The translations under genes and the position numbers were made by a program. From contig DATFWO010000184.1 in assembly GCA_035259205.1 (NCBI GenBank), positions 1-15,474 of the forward strand: a stretch of 15,474 bases of DNA, given 5' to 3'. The notes under the pieces were generated by a model. It was not told the origin of the DNA and did no database searches. It was given only the letters and a program-made list of their open reading frames with translations. The number at the start of each line of letters is the position of its first letter. The stretch's first letter is position 1. This DNA is from SG8-41 sp035259205 (GTDB lineage: Bacteria > Pseudomonadota > Gammaproteobacteria > Burkholderiales > SG8-41). Shown here in pieces: positions 1 through 7,221 of the stretch.

Positions 1-2075
1 AGGATCGGGTAGCTCGCCCAGTCTATGCTGAGTACCTGCTCGCGGTCGAAGCGCACCTCCTCGAACAGCGTGCGCGAGGTCCCGTGCACCACGTTGCCCT
101 CTATCGTGAGCTTGAGGCCGCCCGGATTGATGATTTGTCCGCAGTCGTGCGCCACGGTAAACCGCTTCGCCCAAACGCGCCCGGTACGGCGGTCCACTTC
201 CACGTCCGCGACCATCGCCACGACGGTGCCGTTGCGCTCGGTGTATGAAAACCCACGGCCGATCATTACCTCGCCCCTGCCGCGGTTCGGGTTCGGCCGC
301 CCCTGCCACTGCGCCTTTTCGGCGGCGGCCTTGACCACGCGGGCGTGACGCTCGTCCTTGAGGTACTTCAGCCGGAACGCCACCGGGTCGGCGCCCGCAG
401 CGTGGGCGACTTCGTCGATGAACGACTCGCTCGCGAAGTGCGTTTCCGGCCCCAGCGGATCACGGAAGTGGCTCGTGCGCAGCGGCGAGCCGCGCTCGAG
501 CAGCGCGGGTATCGTCTCCCACGAGCAGCGCTTGGCCGCGAACTCGTAGAGCTCGGCCGGATGCTGGAAGATGATCGTCGGCTTGCCCGGCCAGTTCGTG
601 AGCTGTCCCATGACGGTGTCTTTGGGATCGTTTTCCGTGGTCGCCACGTCCTGCCGCGTGAACCCCTTGCCGAAGAAGTCGTATGCGACGACGTTGCCCG
701 CGGCATCGAGGCCCGCGCGGCCACGATAGACTGCGGCGGGGCTCTTGGGATCCCAGCCGGTTCCCTCGTGGCGCATGTACTGCACGCGCACCGGACGGCC
801 GGTGATCTTGGACAGCATCGAGGCGTCCATCGCCGCGTCGCCTGCGTCGTTGCGTCCGTAGGAGCCCGGACCCGGCACCCAGATCGCGCGCACTTTCTCC
901 GGCGGCAATCCCGCAACCTTGGCGCACCCGTTGCGCCCGTAGTGCGGTTTTTGCGAGCCGGTCCAGAGAGTGGCGGTGTCGCTCTTTACCTCCGCGATCG
1001 CGCATGCCGGTCCCATGCTGGCGTGCGATTGCAGCGGCCATTCGTATTCCGCCTGCACCACTTTCGCCGCGGTCTTGAGGGCGGCTTCCACATCGCCCTT
1101 GTCGACCGGAACGCCGCTGCCGTTCGCCTTGGCCTGCCGGATGTGATCGTGGAGCTTCGCCATTTCCGGGAACGGCGCGCACGGCGGCGCCCACGTGACC
1201 TTGAGGTTTTCCGCGGCGCGCACGGCGTCCCATTCGCGCTCCGCCACAACGGCGATGAAATCCTTCTCGCGCACGATGCGGGCGCCCGGGATCGCCTTGA
1301 TCGAGCTTTCGTCCACCGACACGGGACCGCAGCCCGCCGTCGCCGGCCTGATGACGCGCGCATGCAGCATCCCGTCCACCTTGACGTCGGTGATGTATTG
1401 CTGCCGGCCGTACACCTTCTCCGCGACGATCTTCTGCGGAATCGACTTGCCGACTACCTCGTACTGGGACGGCTTCTTGGGCTGCGCGGCGACCTTGAGA
1501 TCGAGCGTGTTGCCGTACTGTTTGTTCCACTCCATCCGGTGGTGGAAGAACTTGCCGCCGACGAGCTCGCCGTAGGTCACTCGCTGCAGCGCGTAGCCGG
1601 GCACCCCGACGACGCCGTCCTCTACCGTAAGGTTCTCGGCCGGGACGCCCAGGCGTTTCGAGCCCATCTCGAGGAGGACGCGGCGGGCTTCCGCCGCGGC
1701 CTTTCTCATCGTCATGCCGCCGCGCTGGATGCCGGTGCTGCCGGACGCTCCGCCCTGATTGCACGTGAAGGCGGTGTCGCCCATCACCACGGACACCTTG
1801 TCGAAGGCAACGTCGAGCTCATCGGCTACGATCTGGCCGATCGCTACATCCACACCCTGTCCCATGTCCATCTTGCCGAAATAGGCCGTCACCTTGCCGT
1901 CCGGCAGTATGGCGATCCAGGAATCGAGCTCTTCGGGCATCAGGGCCGGCTTGCCGCCCAGGGTTTGCGGCGCCTGGCTCAGCGCCGTCGTCACCGCGCC
2001 CGGCACGGTGCAGCTCACCACCAGCGCACCGCCGGCCTTGAGAAAATCGCGGCGGGAAATGTTCGAAGTATTCAT
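1..2075 (-). CDS. Molybdopterin-binding large subunit, isoquinoline 1-oxidoreductase beta-like (3'-partial)
   Basis: This is the catalytic large subunit of a two-subunit molybdenum hydroxylase of the IorB type; such enzymes hydroxylate N-heteroaromatics or oxidise aldehydes. About 691 residues are visible with no internal stop, and the gene runs off the left edge. Residues 7-13 read SRRDFLK, a classic twin-arginine signal, so the holoenzyme is probably exported folded. Family segments in order: DMGQGVDVAIGQIVADELDV near residue 70, GASGSTGIQRGG, GPGSYGRND (cofactor region), and ESFIDEVAHAAGADPVAFRL. The visible end, WASYPIL, is where the family continues to its catalytic GxGE glutamate, so that residue lies outside the window and only the last stretch is missing. 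The start at 2075 is preceded by GAGGAG, which overlaps the stop of the small-subunit gene 10 bp upstream, implying translational coupling. Family assignment is firm; the substrate is unknown. Confidence 0.9.
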   Translation of the reverse strand, partial: MNTSNISRRDFLKAGGALVVSCTVPGAVTTALSQAPQTLGGKPALMPEELDSWIAILPDGKVTAYFGKMDMGQGVDVAIGQIVADELDVAFDKVSVVMGDTAFTCNQGGASGSTGIQRGGMTMRKAAAEARRVLLEMGSKRLGVPAENLTVEDGVVGVPGYALQRVTYGELVGGKFFHHRMEWNKQYGNTLDLKVAAQPKKPSQYEVVGKSIPQKIVAEKVYGRQQYITDVKVDGMLHARVIRPATAGCGPVSVDESSIKAIPGARIVREKDFIAVVAEREWDAVRAAENLKVTWAPPCAPFPEMAKLHDHIRQAKANGSGVPVDKGDVEAALKTAAKVVQAEYEWPLQSHASMGPACAIAEVKSDTATLWTGSQKPHYGRNGCAKVAGLPPEKVRAIWVPGPGSYGRNDAGDAAMDASMLSKITGRPVRVQYMRHEGTGWDPKSPAAVYRGRAGLDAAGNVVAYDFFGKGFTRQDVATTENDPKDTVMGQLTNWPGKPTIIFQHPAELYEFAAKRCSWETIPALLERGSPLRTSHFRDPLGPETHFASESFIDEVAHAAGADPVAFRLKYLKDERHARVVKAAAEKAQWQGRPNPNRGRGEVMIGRGFSYTERNGTVVAMVADVEVDRRTGRVWAKRFTVAHDCGQIINPGGLKLTIEGNVVHGTSRTLFEEVRFDREQVLSIDWASYPI

Positions 2076-2085
2076 CGCGGTCTCC

Positions 2086-2550
2086 TCAGGCAGTCATCTG
2101 TGTGGCGCGCTTGATCGCCCGCATGATCGCCATGTGCGTGCCGCACCGGCACTTGATCCCGGTCATCGCCTCGCGAATCTGGGCATCGCTGGGGCGCGGG
2201 TTGTCGCGGAGGAACGCCGCCGCGGTCATGATCCAGCCGGAGAGGCAATAACCGCACTGCGGTACCTGCTCCTCGACGTACGCTCTCTGCAGCGGGTGGG
2301 GGCGTTCGGGCGAACCAAGACCGGCGAGCGTCGTGATGTTTTTCCCGGCTGCCGTGCCGACCGGCAGCACGCAGGAGCGCGTGGCCGCGCCGTCCACGTG
2401 CACCGTGCACGCGCCGCACTGGGCCTTGCCGCAACCGAATTTCGGGCTGGTGTAGCCGAGCTCCGAGCGCAGGGCATACAGCAGCGGCATTGCGGGATCG
2501 GCGTCGACGACCGTGGCCTTGCCATCGACGACGAGATTGATCTGGCTCAT
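2086..2550 (-). CDS. (2Fe-2S)-binding small subunit, isoquinoline 1-oxidoreductase alpha-like
   Basis: This 154-residue protein is the electron-transfer subunit that pairs with the large subunit just downstream. The N-terminal plant-type ferredoxin cluster is carried by C40, C45, C48 and C60 (FGCGKAQCGAC and a later Cys). The C-terminal helical domain holds the second cluster at C99, C102, C134 and C136 (CGYC and KCRCGTH). No FAD subunit gene is adjacent, which fits the IorAB type, where electrons pass to a cytochrome or another external acceptor. It has no signal peptide of its own and would be co-exported with the Tat-bearing partner (inference from related enzymes). The ATG is preceded by GGAGGAGA at good spacing. 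A palindromic operator candidate lies 44-60 bp upstream. Length is normal for the family. Confidence 0.93.
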   Translation of the reverse strand: MSQINLVVDGKATVVDADPAMPLLYALRSELGYTSPKFGCGKAQCGACTVHVDGAATRSCVLPVGTAAGKNITTLAGLGSPERPHPLQRAYVEEQVPQCGYCLSGWIMTAAAFLRDNPRPSDAQIREAMTGIKCRCGTHMAIMRAIKRATQMTA

Positions 2551-2593
2551 GACATTCTCCTCCGAATGATGAACGGCAGACTGGAACCGTGAC

Positions 2594-2610
2594 TAGAACC
2601 TTAGGTTCTA
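2594..2610. promoter_or_regulatory. 17-bp perfect palindrome, operator candidate for the two-subunit hydroxylase operon
   Basis: The sequence TAGAACCTTAGGTTCTA has 8-bp arms around a single central T. It sits 44-60 bp before the small-subunit start codon, in the gap between coxG and this gene, overlapping where a promoter would be expected. On the minus strand a TTGATT (-35-like) runs into its upstream edge, but I cannot name a convincing -10. The form is typical of sites for dimeric repressors of MarR or TetR type (inference). No regulator gene is in the window. Confidence 0.6.
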
Positions 2611-2698
2611 ATCAAGCTTACGCTCGCGAACGATGGCGGGCAACGTTCGACGACGGAATCCGGAATGGTCGTTTGCGAATTTCCTGGCGTCCCGGCGG

Positions 2699-3151
2699 TC
2701 AGGCTGCGCTCTTGCCGCTCACGCGCTCGTTGAAGGCGGTAAAAAAGTCCCCGGCGAGTTTTTTGGCCACCCCATCCACCAGGCGGGAGCCTACCTGGGC
2801 GAGCTTCCCTCCGATCGTGGCCTTCGCGGTATAGGCGAGCTGCGTGCTGCCGTTCTGGGGCGTCAGCGCTACCGTTGCCTGGCCTTTTGCAAAGCCCGCG
2901 GCGCCGCCCTGGCCTTCGAAGATCAGCGTGTAGCCACGCGGCGGATCGGCATCCGTCACCGTCATCTTGCCTTTGAACTGGGCGCTCACCGGACCGATTC
3001 TTGCGACCAGGACCACGTTGTACACATTGTCGCTCGCCTTGTCGATGCTCTCGCAGCCCGGTATGCAGTCCTTGAGAACCGCGGGATCGTTGAGAGCGTT
3101 CCACGTCTCCTGCTGCGCCAGGGGGACGAGCTGCTCGCCGGTCATTTCCAT
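2699..3151 (-). CDS. coxG: SRPBCC family protein, carbon monoxide dehydrogenase subunit G (CoxG)-like
   Basis: This 150-residue protein belongs to the START/SRPBCC lipid-pocket fold, CoxG subgroup. The N-terminal half shows the family pattern: LVPLAQQETWNALNDPAVL, then KDCIPGCESI. Further on come FKGKMTVTDADPPRGY and a C-terminal helix (VDGVAKKLAGDFFTAFNERV). CoxG proteins accompany CO-dehydrogenase-like molybdenum enzymes; some are membrane-anchored and a mycobacterial one has been linked to quinone binding. This copy has no C-terminal transmembrane segment. The start at 3151 is chosen because translation begins with the family's MEMTGEQ and is preceded by GAAGGGA; the frame stays open further upstream only through a 7-bp repeat array. 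It is the last gene of the coxD-mcd-coxE-coxG set, about 70 bp after coxE. Confidence 0.88.
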   Translation of the reverse strand: MEMTGEQLVPLAQQETWNALNDPAVLKDCIPGCESIDKASDNVYNVVLVARIGPVSAQFKGKMTVTDADPPRGYTLIFEGQGGAAGFAKGQATVALTPQNGSTQLAYTAKATIGGKLAQVGSRLVDGVAKKLAGDFFTAFNERVSGKSAA

Positions 3152-3180
3152 CGTTTTCCCTTCAGCGCCTCGCGGCGCGG

Positions 3181-3268
3181 GTGAGCGGTGAGCAGTAAGC
3201 GACGAGCGGGAAGCCCCGTTACGGCAGGCTCTCGAAGATGCAAGTTGTCCGCTCACTGCTTGCCGCGG
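3181..3268. repeat. Heptad repeat array A with an inverted half-copy
   Basis: The plus strand reads gtgagcg, gtgagca, gtaagcg, acgagcg and ggaagcc (3181-3215), five units in an exact 7-bp register. About 35 bp further on, the minus strand carries GGCAAGC and AGTGAGC followed by GG (3249-3268), giving an imperfect inverted repeat. The right half lies inside the 3' end of the VWA gene; the left half lies between that gene and coxG. TGA, TGA and TAA in successive heptads fall in three different frames. The same unit recurs near 13650-13733 and 14331-14386. Confidence 0.75.
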
Positions 3269-4451
3269 TAGTCGTTCTAGTATGACCCAGCACGCGCGCC
3301 AGATCCATCAGGCTCTGGACATTGTGCGCCGGCAGGAAATCGTCCACGTACGGCAGCATGGCCTGAATGCCGGCGGGCTTCGCTTCGAATGCCGGGTAGC
3401 GCAGCAGCGGATTCAGCCAGATCAGCCGGCGGCACGACTTGCGCAGCCGCTCCATCTGCCGCGCGAGGTCCGCGCCCGCATCGCAGTCGAGCCCGTCGCT
3501 GATCAGCAGGACCACGGCGCCCTGCGCGAGCAGCCGGCGCGACCAGTTGCGGTTGAACTCCTTGAGACAGGCTCCGATGCGCGTGCCGCCCGACCAGTCC
3601 TTGACGGCGCGGCTCACTTTCGCGAGCGCGACGTCCGGATCGCGGTACTGGAGATGACGAGTGACGCTGGTGAGCCGCGTTCCGAACGTGAGGCCGTGCA
3701 CGCGGTTGCGATCGTTGATCGTCGCGTGTAGGAACTGCAGGAACATGCGCGTATAGCGATTCATCGAGCCCGATACGTCGGCGAGCACTACGAGCGGCGG
3801 GGCGCGCCGGGCGGCCGAGCGGCGCTTGAGCGGTATGGTCGAGCCGCCCAGCCGCAGGCTTGCGCGCAGACTTGCCCTGGGATCGATGCGCTCGCCGCGC
3901 GCATGCGGTGCATGGCGGCGGGTGCGTACCTCGGGAAGCCGCAGCTTCAAGCGCGCAAGAGCCGCTCGCGCCGCGGCGAGCTCGTCGTTGCTCATGCTCT
4001 CGAAATCCATGGTCTGCAGCGCCTCGCGCGCCGAAAACGTGAGGCTGGCGTCGAACGTAATACGCTGGTGCGAGGGGGCGCCGCGGTGCTCGCGCTGAGA
4101 GAAGAGCGCACGCGCCAGCCGCTGGGAGATCTCCGGCTCGCGTCTTTCGGGCGCGATCCGTCCCTGCACGGGGGGCATGCGCAGGACTCTTCCAGCGAGG
4201 TCGGGATCCCGCCAGAACATGCGGAACGCCTCGTCGAACAGGGGAAGCCGGTCGTGCCGGTCAAGAAAGATCGAGGCGAGCGTCCAGTAGAAGTCGTCGC
4301 GGCGCTCGATCCCGGCGATCTGCAGGGCGTGGAGCGCGTCGATCACCCGGTCCGGGCCGACCGGCAGCCCGGCCGCTCGCAGGACGCGGGCGAAATGCAT
4401 CACGTTGCCGGCGAGCTGCCCGGTGGCGGCGGCGACTGCGGTTGAACTCAC
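3219..4451 (-). CDS. coxE: VWA domain-containing protein, CoxE-like
   Basis: This 410-residue protein is of the CoxE type, which acts with the CoxD AAA+ ATPase in maturing the active site of CO-dehydrogenase-like molybdenum enzymes. The N-terminal region (residues 14-90) has the family's NVMHFARVLRAAGLPVGPDR. The C-terminal VWA domain keeps a complete metal-ion-dependent adhesion site: D225-x-S227-G-S229 (ADVSGSM), T290 (SGGTRIG) and D319 (LISDGLD). The start is GTG at 4451, overlapping the TGA of the malonyl-CoA decarboxylase gene by 4 bp (GTGA), so the two are translationally coupled; an ATG at codon 18 is a less likely alternative. The last residues after LARVLGHTR look non-native: residues about 396-400 (AASSE) are encoded by the inverted half of the heptad repeat. 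Confidence 0.9.
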   Translation of the reverse strand: MSSTAVAAATGQLAGNVMHFARVLRAAGLPVGPDRVIDALHALQIAGIERRDDFYWTLASIFLDRHDRLPLFDEAFRMFWRDPDLAGRVLRMPPVQGRIAPERREPEISQRLARALFSQREHRGAPSHQRITFDASLTFSAREALQTMDFESMSNDELAAARAALARLKLRLPEVRTRRHAPHARGERIDPRASLRASLRLGGSTIPLKRRSAARRAPPLVVLADVSGSMNRYTRMFLQFLHATINDRNRVHGLTFGTRLTSVTRHLQYRDPDVALAKVSRAVKDWSGGTRIGACLKEFNRNWSRRLLAQGAVVLLISDGLDCDAGADLARQMERLRKSCRRLIWLNPLLRYPAFEAKPAGIQAMLPYVDDFLPAHNVQSLMDLARVLGHTRTTTAASSERTTCIFESLP

Positions 4452-5839
4452 TTCGAATCGACCCCTGGATGTCTGGCGGCGCGTTGCGCGGAGGACATCG
4501 TTAGACCCCCCACCGCGCGCCGGGCGAGCGGGGATTCGCGCGCCAGCTTCCTGAGCTCATTGGAGGCGGCCACGCGGTGGTCGCGGACGAACTGCTCGTG
4601 GTTGTGCTCGACTTCGGACAGGCGGTAGACGTAGTTCACCATCAGGCCGGCAGAGCGCCGCATACCCTGCTCCGACACGTCCGCCAGCCAGTTGAGCCGG
4701 TCCATGCGCGCCCCGTTGCCGAGATGGAAGCGTGCGACGGGATCAGCCGGCAGGCCCTCGTCCTTTTCCTCGAGAAGATAATAGGCGCACAACGACATCA
4801 GGAGCGGCCGCAGCCGCGACGGGGCGTCCACCGTCCGAAACCAGTCGGGATCGTCCAGGCGCCGCAGCGATTCCAGGCGCGCTGCGCCCCCGGATGCGGC
4901 GCGCAGCTGTTCTTCGGAATTCCTGAGCCAGGCGCGAAAGCCGGCGACCGGTGAGAGCGTGGCGAACTGATCGATGCGCGGAAGCTCCCGCTGCAGCTCC
5001 ATTACCACTTGCTTGATGAGAAGATTGCCGAACGAGACCCCGCGCAGACCCTGCTGACAGTTCGTTATCGAGTAGAAGATCGCCGAATCCGCGTGTGCGG
5101 GATCAAGTACCGGCGAGCCGACGTCGAGCAGCGGCTGCACCGAGTCGCTTATGCCACGCGTCAGCGCGACCTCGATGAAGATCAGCGGCTCGTCGGCGAG
5201 CACCGGGTGAAAAAACGCAAAGCAGCGCCGGTCGGCCGCAAGGCGCCGCCGCAGGTCATCCCATCCCTGGATCTGGTGCACCGCCTCGTGGGCGATCAGC
5301 TTTTCCAGCACGATGGCAGGGGTGCGCCAATCGATACGCTCGAGCGTAAGGAAGCCGCGGTTAAACCACGAGGAAAGCAGGTGCGCGAGATCGGCCTCGA
5401 TGCTTTTCCAGGTCGGGTGCAGCTCGGCTTTGGCGAGCAAATGCTCCCGCATCGCGATGAGCGCCGCGGTGCCGCCAGCGGCCATGTTCAATCGCCGGAA
5501 CAACTCCTGGCGCGGCGGCTCGACCGCGCGCTGGAGCAGGATGAGGTGCTCCGGCGTAGGGTCGGAACGGTAGGCATCGGCCGCGCGGCCGACCGTCGCG
5601 GGTTCGGGCGAGAATTCGGCCGCCAGGAGGTCGAAGAACAGGGGGAGCGCCGGTTCCAGCAGCCGCTCGTATGCGGCCAGTGCCTCTCGCGCCAGCGCTG
5701 CACCCGAGACTTCGCCCCGCTCGGAGAGCAGCCCGTGGCACAGGTCGACCGCTCTTCTTGCCGTGCGCGCCGCATGTGTGGCCGAGTCATGGCGTATGAC
5801 CTTGCCGATGAGACGCCTGAAGAAGGACTGGTCAGCCAT
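4448..5839 (-). CDS. Malonyl-CoA decarboxylase
   Basis: The protein (463 residues) converts malonyl-CoA to acetyl-CoA and CO2. The N-terminal half is the helical domain; the C-terminal half is the acetyltransferase-like catalytic domain with FFHPVLADEPLIFIEVALT (209-227), FYSITNCQQGLRGVSFGN (255-272), TLSPVAGF (294-301) and FHLGNGARMDRLNWLADVS (371-389). S257 in FYSI and H372 in FHLGNGA line up with the catalytic Ser and His described for the human enzyme, so it should be active. Length matches bacterial homologues; the tail ends in DSK. It starts 10 bp after the AAA+ gene and overlaps the VWA gene by 4 bp, so it is embedded in the coxDE unit. That position is unusual, since the enzyme is normally found with malonate or fatty-acid genes. 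It may handle a malonyl-CoA product of the local pathway (inference). Confidence 0.95.
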   Translation of the reverse strand: MADQSFFRRLIGKVIRHDSATHAARTARRAVDLCHGLLSERGEVSGAALAREALAAYERLLEPALPLFFDLLAAEFSPEPATVGRAADAYRSDPTPEHLILLQRAVEPPRQELFRRLNMAAGGTAALIAMREHLLAKAELHPTWKSIEADLAHLLSSWFNRGFLTLERIDWRTPAIVLEKLIAHEAVHQIQGWDDLRRRLAADRRCFAFFHPVLADEPLIFIEVALTRGISDSVQPLLDVGSPVLDPAHADSAIFYSITNCQQGLRGVSFGNLLIKQVVMELQRELPRIDQFATLSPVAGFRAWLRNSEEQLRAASGGAARLESLRRLDDPDWFRTVDAPSRLRPLLMSLCAYYLLEEKDEGLPADPVARFHLGNGARMDRLNWLADVSEQGMRRSAGLMVNYVYRLSEVEHNHEQFVRDHRVAASNELRKLARESPLARRAVGGLTMSSAQRAARHPGVDSK

Positions 5840-5849
5840 ATGGCCGTCT

Positions 5850-6785
5850 TCAGGCTCGCGCTGCGGCGGGCTCGGCTTTCGCCTCGGCTACCAGCCGGGC
5901 GGCCTCGGTTCCCTGCACCTTGGCGATGTCGTCCTGGTACTTGAGCAGGACACCGAGAGTATCGTTGACGGTATCCGGATCCAGCGCCCGGGCGTCGAGC
6001 GCGGTAAGGGCCTTCGTCCAGTCTATCGTCTCGGCCACGCCGGGGAGCTTGAAAAGATCCATCGCCCTCAGCTTCTGCACGAAAGAGACGACCTGGCCTG
6101 ACAGCGCTTCCTGCGCTTCGGGCGCCTTGCACCGGACGATCTCCAGCTCGCGCCGCGCGTCGGGATAGTTCACCCAGTGGTAGAGGCAGCGGCGCTTGAC
6201 GGCGTCGTGAATTTCCCGCGTGCGGTTCGACGTGATGACGACGATAGGCGGGCGCTCTGCCTTGATGGTTCCGATCTCCGGTATGCTGACCTGCCACTCC
6301 GACAGCACCTCGAGCAGGTAGGCCTCGAACGGCTCGTCGGTGCGGTCCAGCTCGTCGATGAGCAGCACCGGGGGCGCTTCGCTGTCGCGCAGCGCCTGAA
6401 GCAGCGGCCGCTCGATGAGGAACTTCGCCGAAAAGATGTTCGCTTCGAGCTCCGGTCGGGCCTGCTGGCCGGAGCTTTCTGCCAGCCGGATTTCCAGCAT
6501 CTGGCGCGGATAGTTCCACTCGTATACCGCGGACGCGATATCCAGTCCCTCGTAGCACTGCAGGCGCACGAGCCGGCGCTCGAGCGCTTGCGCCACCACC
6601 TTGGCGACTTCCGTCTTGCCCACGCCCGCCTCGCCTTCCAGGAACAGCGGTCGCTGCATCCTGAGAGAGAGGAACAGGGCGGTGGCGAGGCTGCGCTCCG
6701 CGATATAATTTCCGGCAGCGAGCAGCCCGAGCGTCTCGTCGATGGATCCGGGCATGCGGGAGGCAGAGGCGGAGCTGGTCGCCAT
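5850..6785 (-). CDS. coxD: MoxR-type AAA+ ATPase, CoxD-like
   Basis: This 311-residue AAA+ ATPase is the CoxD/MoxR type, which with a VWA partner remodels a target protein; CoxD is known to help assemble the active site of CO dehydrogenase. Walker A is GEAGVGKT (residues 51-58), Walker B is VLLIDELD (140-147), sensor 1 is in VVITSNRTRE (182-191), and the arginine finger is likely in VKRRC (196-200). The helical lid follows, and the tail is rich in Ala and Glu. It is the first gene of a minus-strand set with malonyl-CoA decarboxylase, VWA protein and CoxG. Spacing to the next gene is 10 bp. The ATG at 6785 has only a weak ribosome site (GCAGGG, distant); M11 is an alternative start. Its clients are probably one or both molybdenum hydroxylases in the window. 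Confidence 0.92.
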   Translation of the reverse strand: MATSSASASRMPGSIDETLGLLAAGNYIAERSLATALFLSLRMQRPLFLEGEAGVGKTEVAKVVAQALERRLVRLQCYEGLDIASAVYEWNYPRQMLEIRLAESSGQQARPELEANIFSAKFLIERPLLQALRDSEAPPVLLIDELDRTDEPFEAYLLEVLSEWQVSIPEIGTIKAERPPIVVITSNRTREIHDAVKRRCLYHWVNYPDARRELEIVRCKAPEAQEALSGQVVSFVQKLRAMDLFKLPGVAETIDWTKALTALDARALDPDTVNDTLGVLLKYQDDIAKVQGTEAARLVAEAKAEPAAARA

Positions 6786-6866
6786 GGTCGTGTCGGCCCT
6801 GCAGCAGGTGTGGCGAACCGAGATTAATCGAAGTTAAATCCGGGCGCAACGACACTCGATGCTCCC
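6786..6866. promoter_or_regulatory. Divergent intergenic region with an AT-rich imperfect dyad
   Basis: This gap lies between coxD (leftward) and the broken Bug gene (rightward). Its only AT-rich spot is at 6822-6840, GATTAATCGAAGTTAAATC, an imperfect inverted repeat of GATTAA and TTAAATC. It is the most likely place for the coxD promoter or its operator, but I find no matching -35 and -10 pair that I would defend. Confidence 0.3.
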
Positions 6867-7161
6867 ATGAATGATCCGAAACACTGCTGCCGCGCCGCCC
6901 TCTTAACCGCCTGGGTGGCTGCGCTTACCCCTGGCGTTGCAGCGCAGCCCGCCGGCTATCCGGCCAGGCCCGTCCGCATCATAGTTCCATTCAGTGCCGG
7001 CAGTCCCGTCGAAATCCCTGCGCACCCGGTTGCGCAACGGCTCGCCGAGGTGATGGGGCAGCAGTTCTTGATCGATAACCGCCCCGGCGCGAGCGGCACT
7101 TGTGAAGGACATCGCCCTGCAGGCGACCATCGCGAAGCGGATCGGGATCCAGCCGCAATGA
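6867..7161 (+). pseudogene. Remnant of a Bug-family (TTT) substrate-binding protein gene
   Basis: The first ~73 codons encode a signal peptide (CCRAALLTAWVAALTPGVAAQ) and the start of a TctC/Bug binding protein: YPARPVRIIVPFSAGSP, VAQRLAEVMGQQFLIDNRPGASGT. These match the intact Bug gene at 8339. After GASGT, where the intact copy continues for about 250 residues, the frame turns into unrelated sequence and stays open only into the antisense of the next gene. In a different frame, 7102-7161 reads VKDIALQATIAKRIGIQPQ and then TGA, followed at once by a hairpin. This could be the original C-terminus of the gene (many Bug proteins end in GI-x-PQ-like tails; inference), so the gene may have lost its centre in one large, frame-breaking deletion. 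SPVEIPAHP replaces the usual GGPxDxxAR motif, another sign of decay. Confidence 0.75.
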
Positions 7162-7162
7162 C

Positions 7163-7183
7163 TTGTATGGCGGCGCCGTACAA
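7163..7183. terminator. Hairpin between convergent gene ends (possible bidirectional terminator)
   Basis: Arms TTGTATGGCG and CGCCGTACAA flank a single G; one position is mismatched (a wobble pair on one strand). The 21-bp structure begins one base after the TGA of the Bug remnant and lies 38 bp beyond the stop of the leftward DapA-family gene, so it could serve both. Neither strand has a strong T-tract after the stem, so intrinsic termination is uncertain; an RNA 3'-end stabiliser or a DNA-binding site is possible. Confidence 0.4.
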
Positions 7184-7221
7184 TCATCCTTCACCTGCCC
7201 CCCTCGAATGCGACTTCTTCT

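Noticed and set aside
460..1764. A 434-codon open frame on the minus strand, in a different frame from the molybdopterin subunit
   Set aside because: The real frame runs unbroken from 2075 to the edge with clear family motifs. This one is an out-of-frame shadow rich in Gly and Arg.
345..2114. A 589-codon open frame on the plus strand
   Set aside because: It lies opposite the molybdopterin subunit gene, has a repetitive Arg/His/Ala composition and no recognisable domain. It is a high-GC antisense shadow.
3152..3256. An upstream start for the CoxG-like gene
   Set aside because: The extra 35 residues come from repeat DNA and have no family match; the ATG at 3151 has GAAGGGA upstream.
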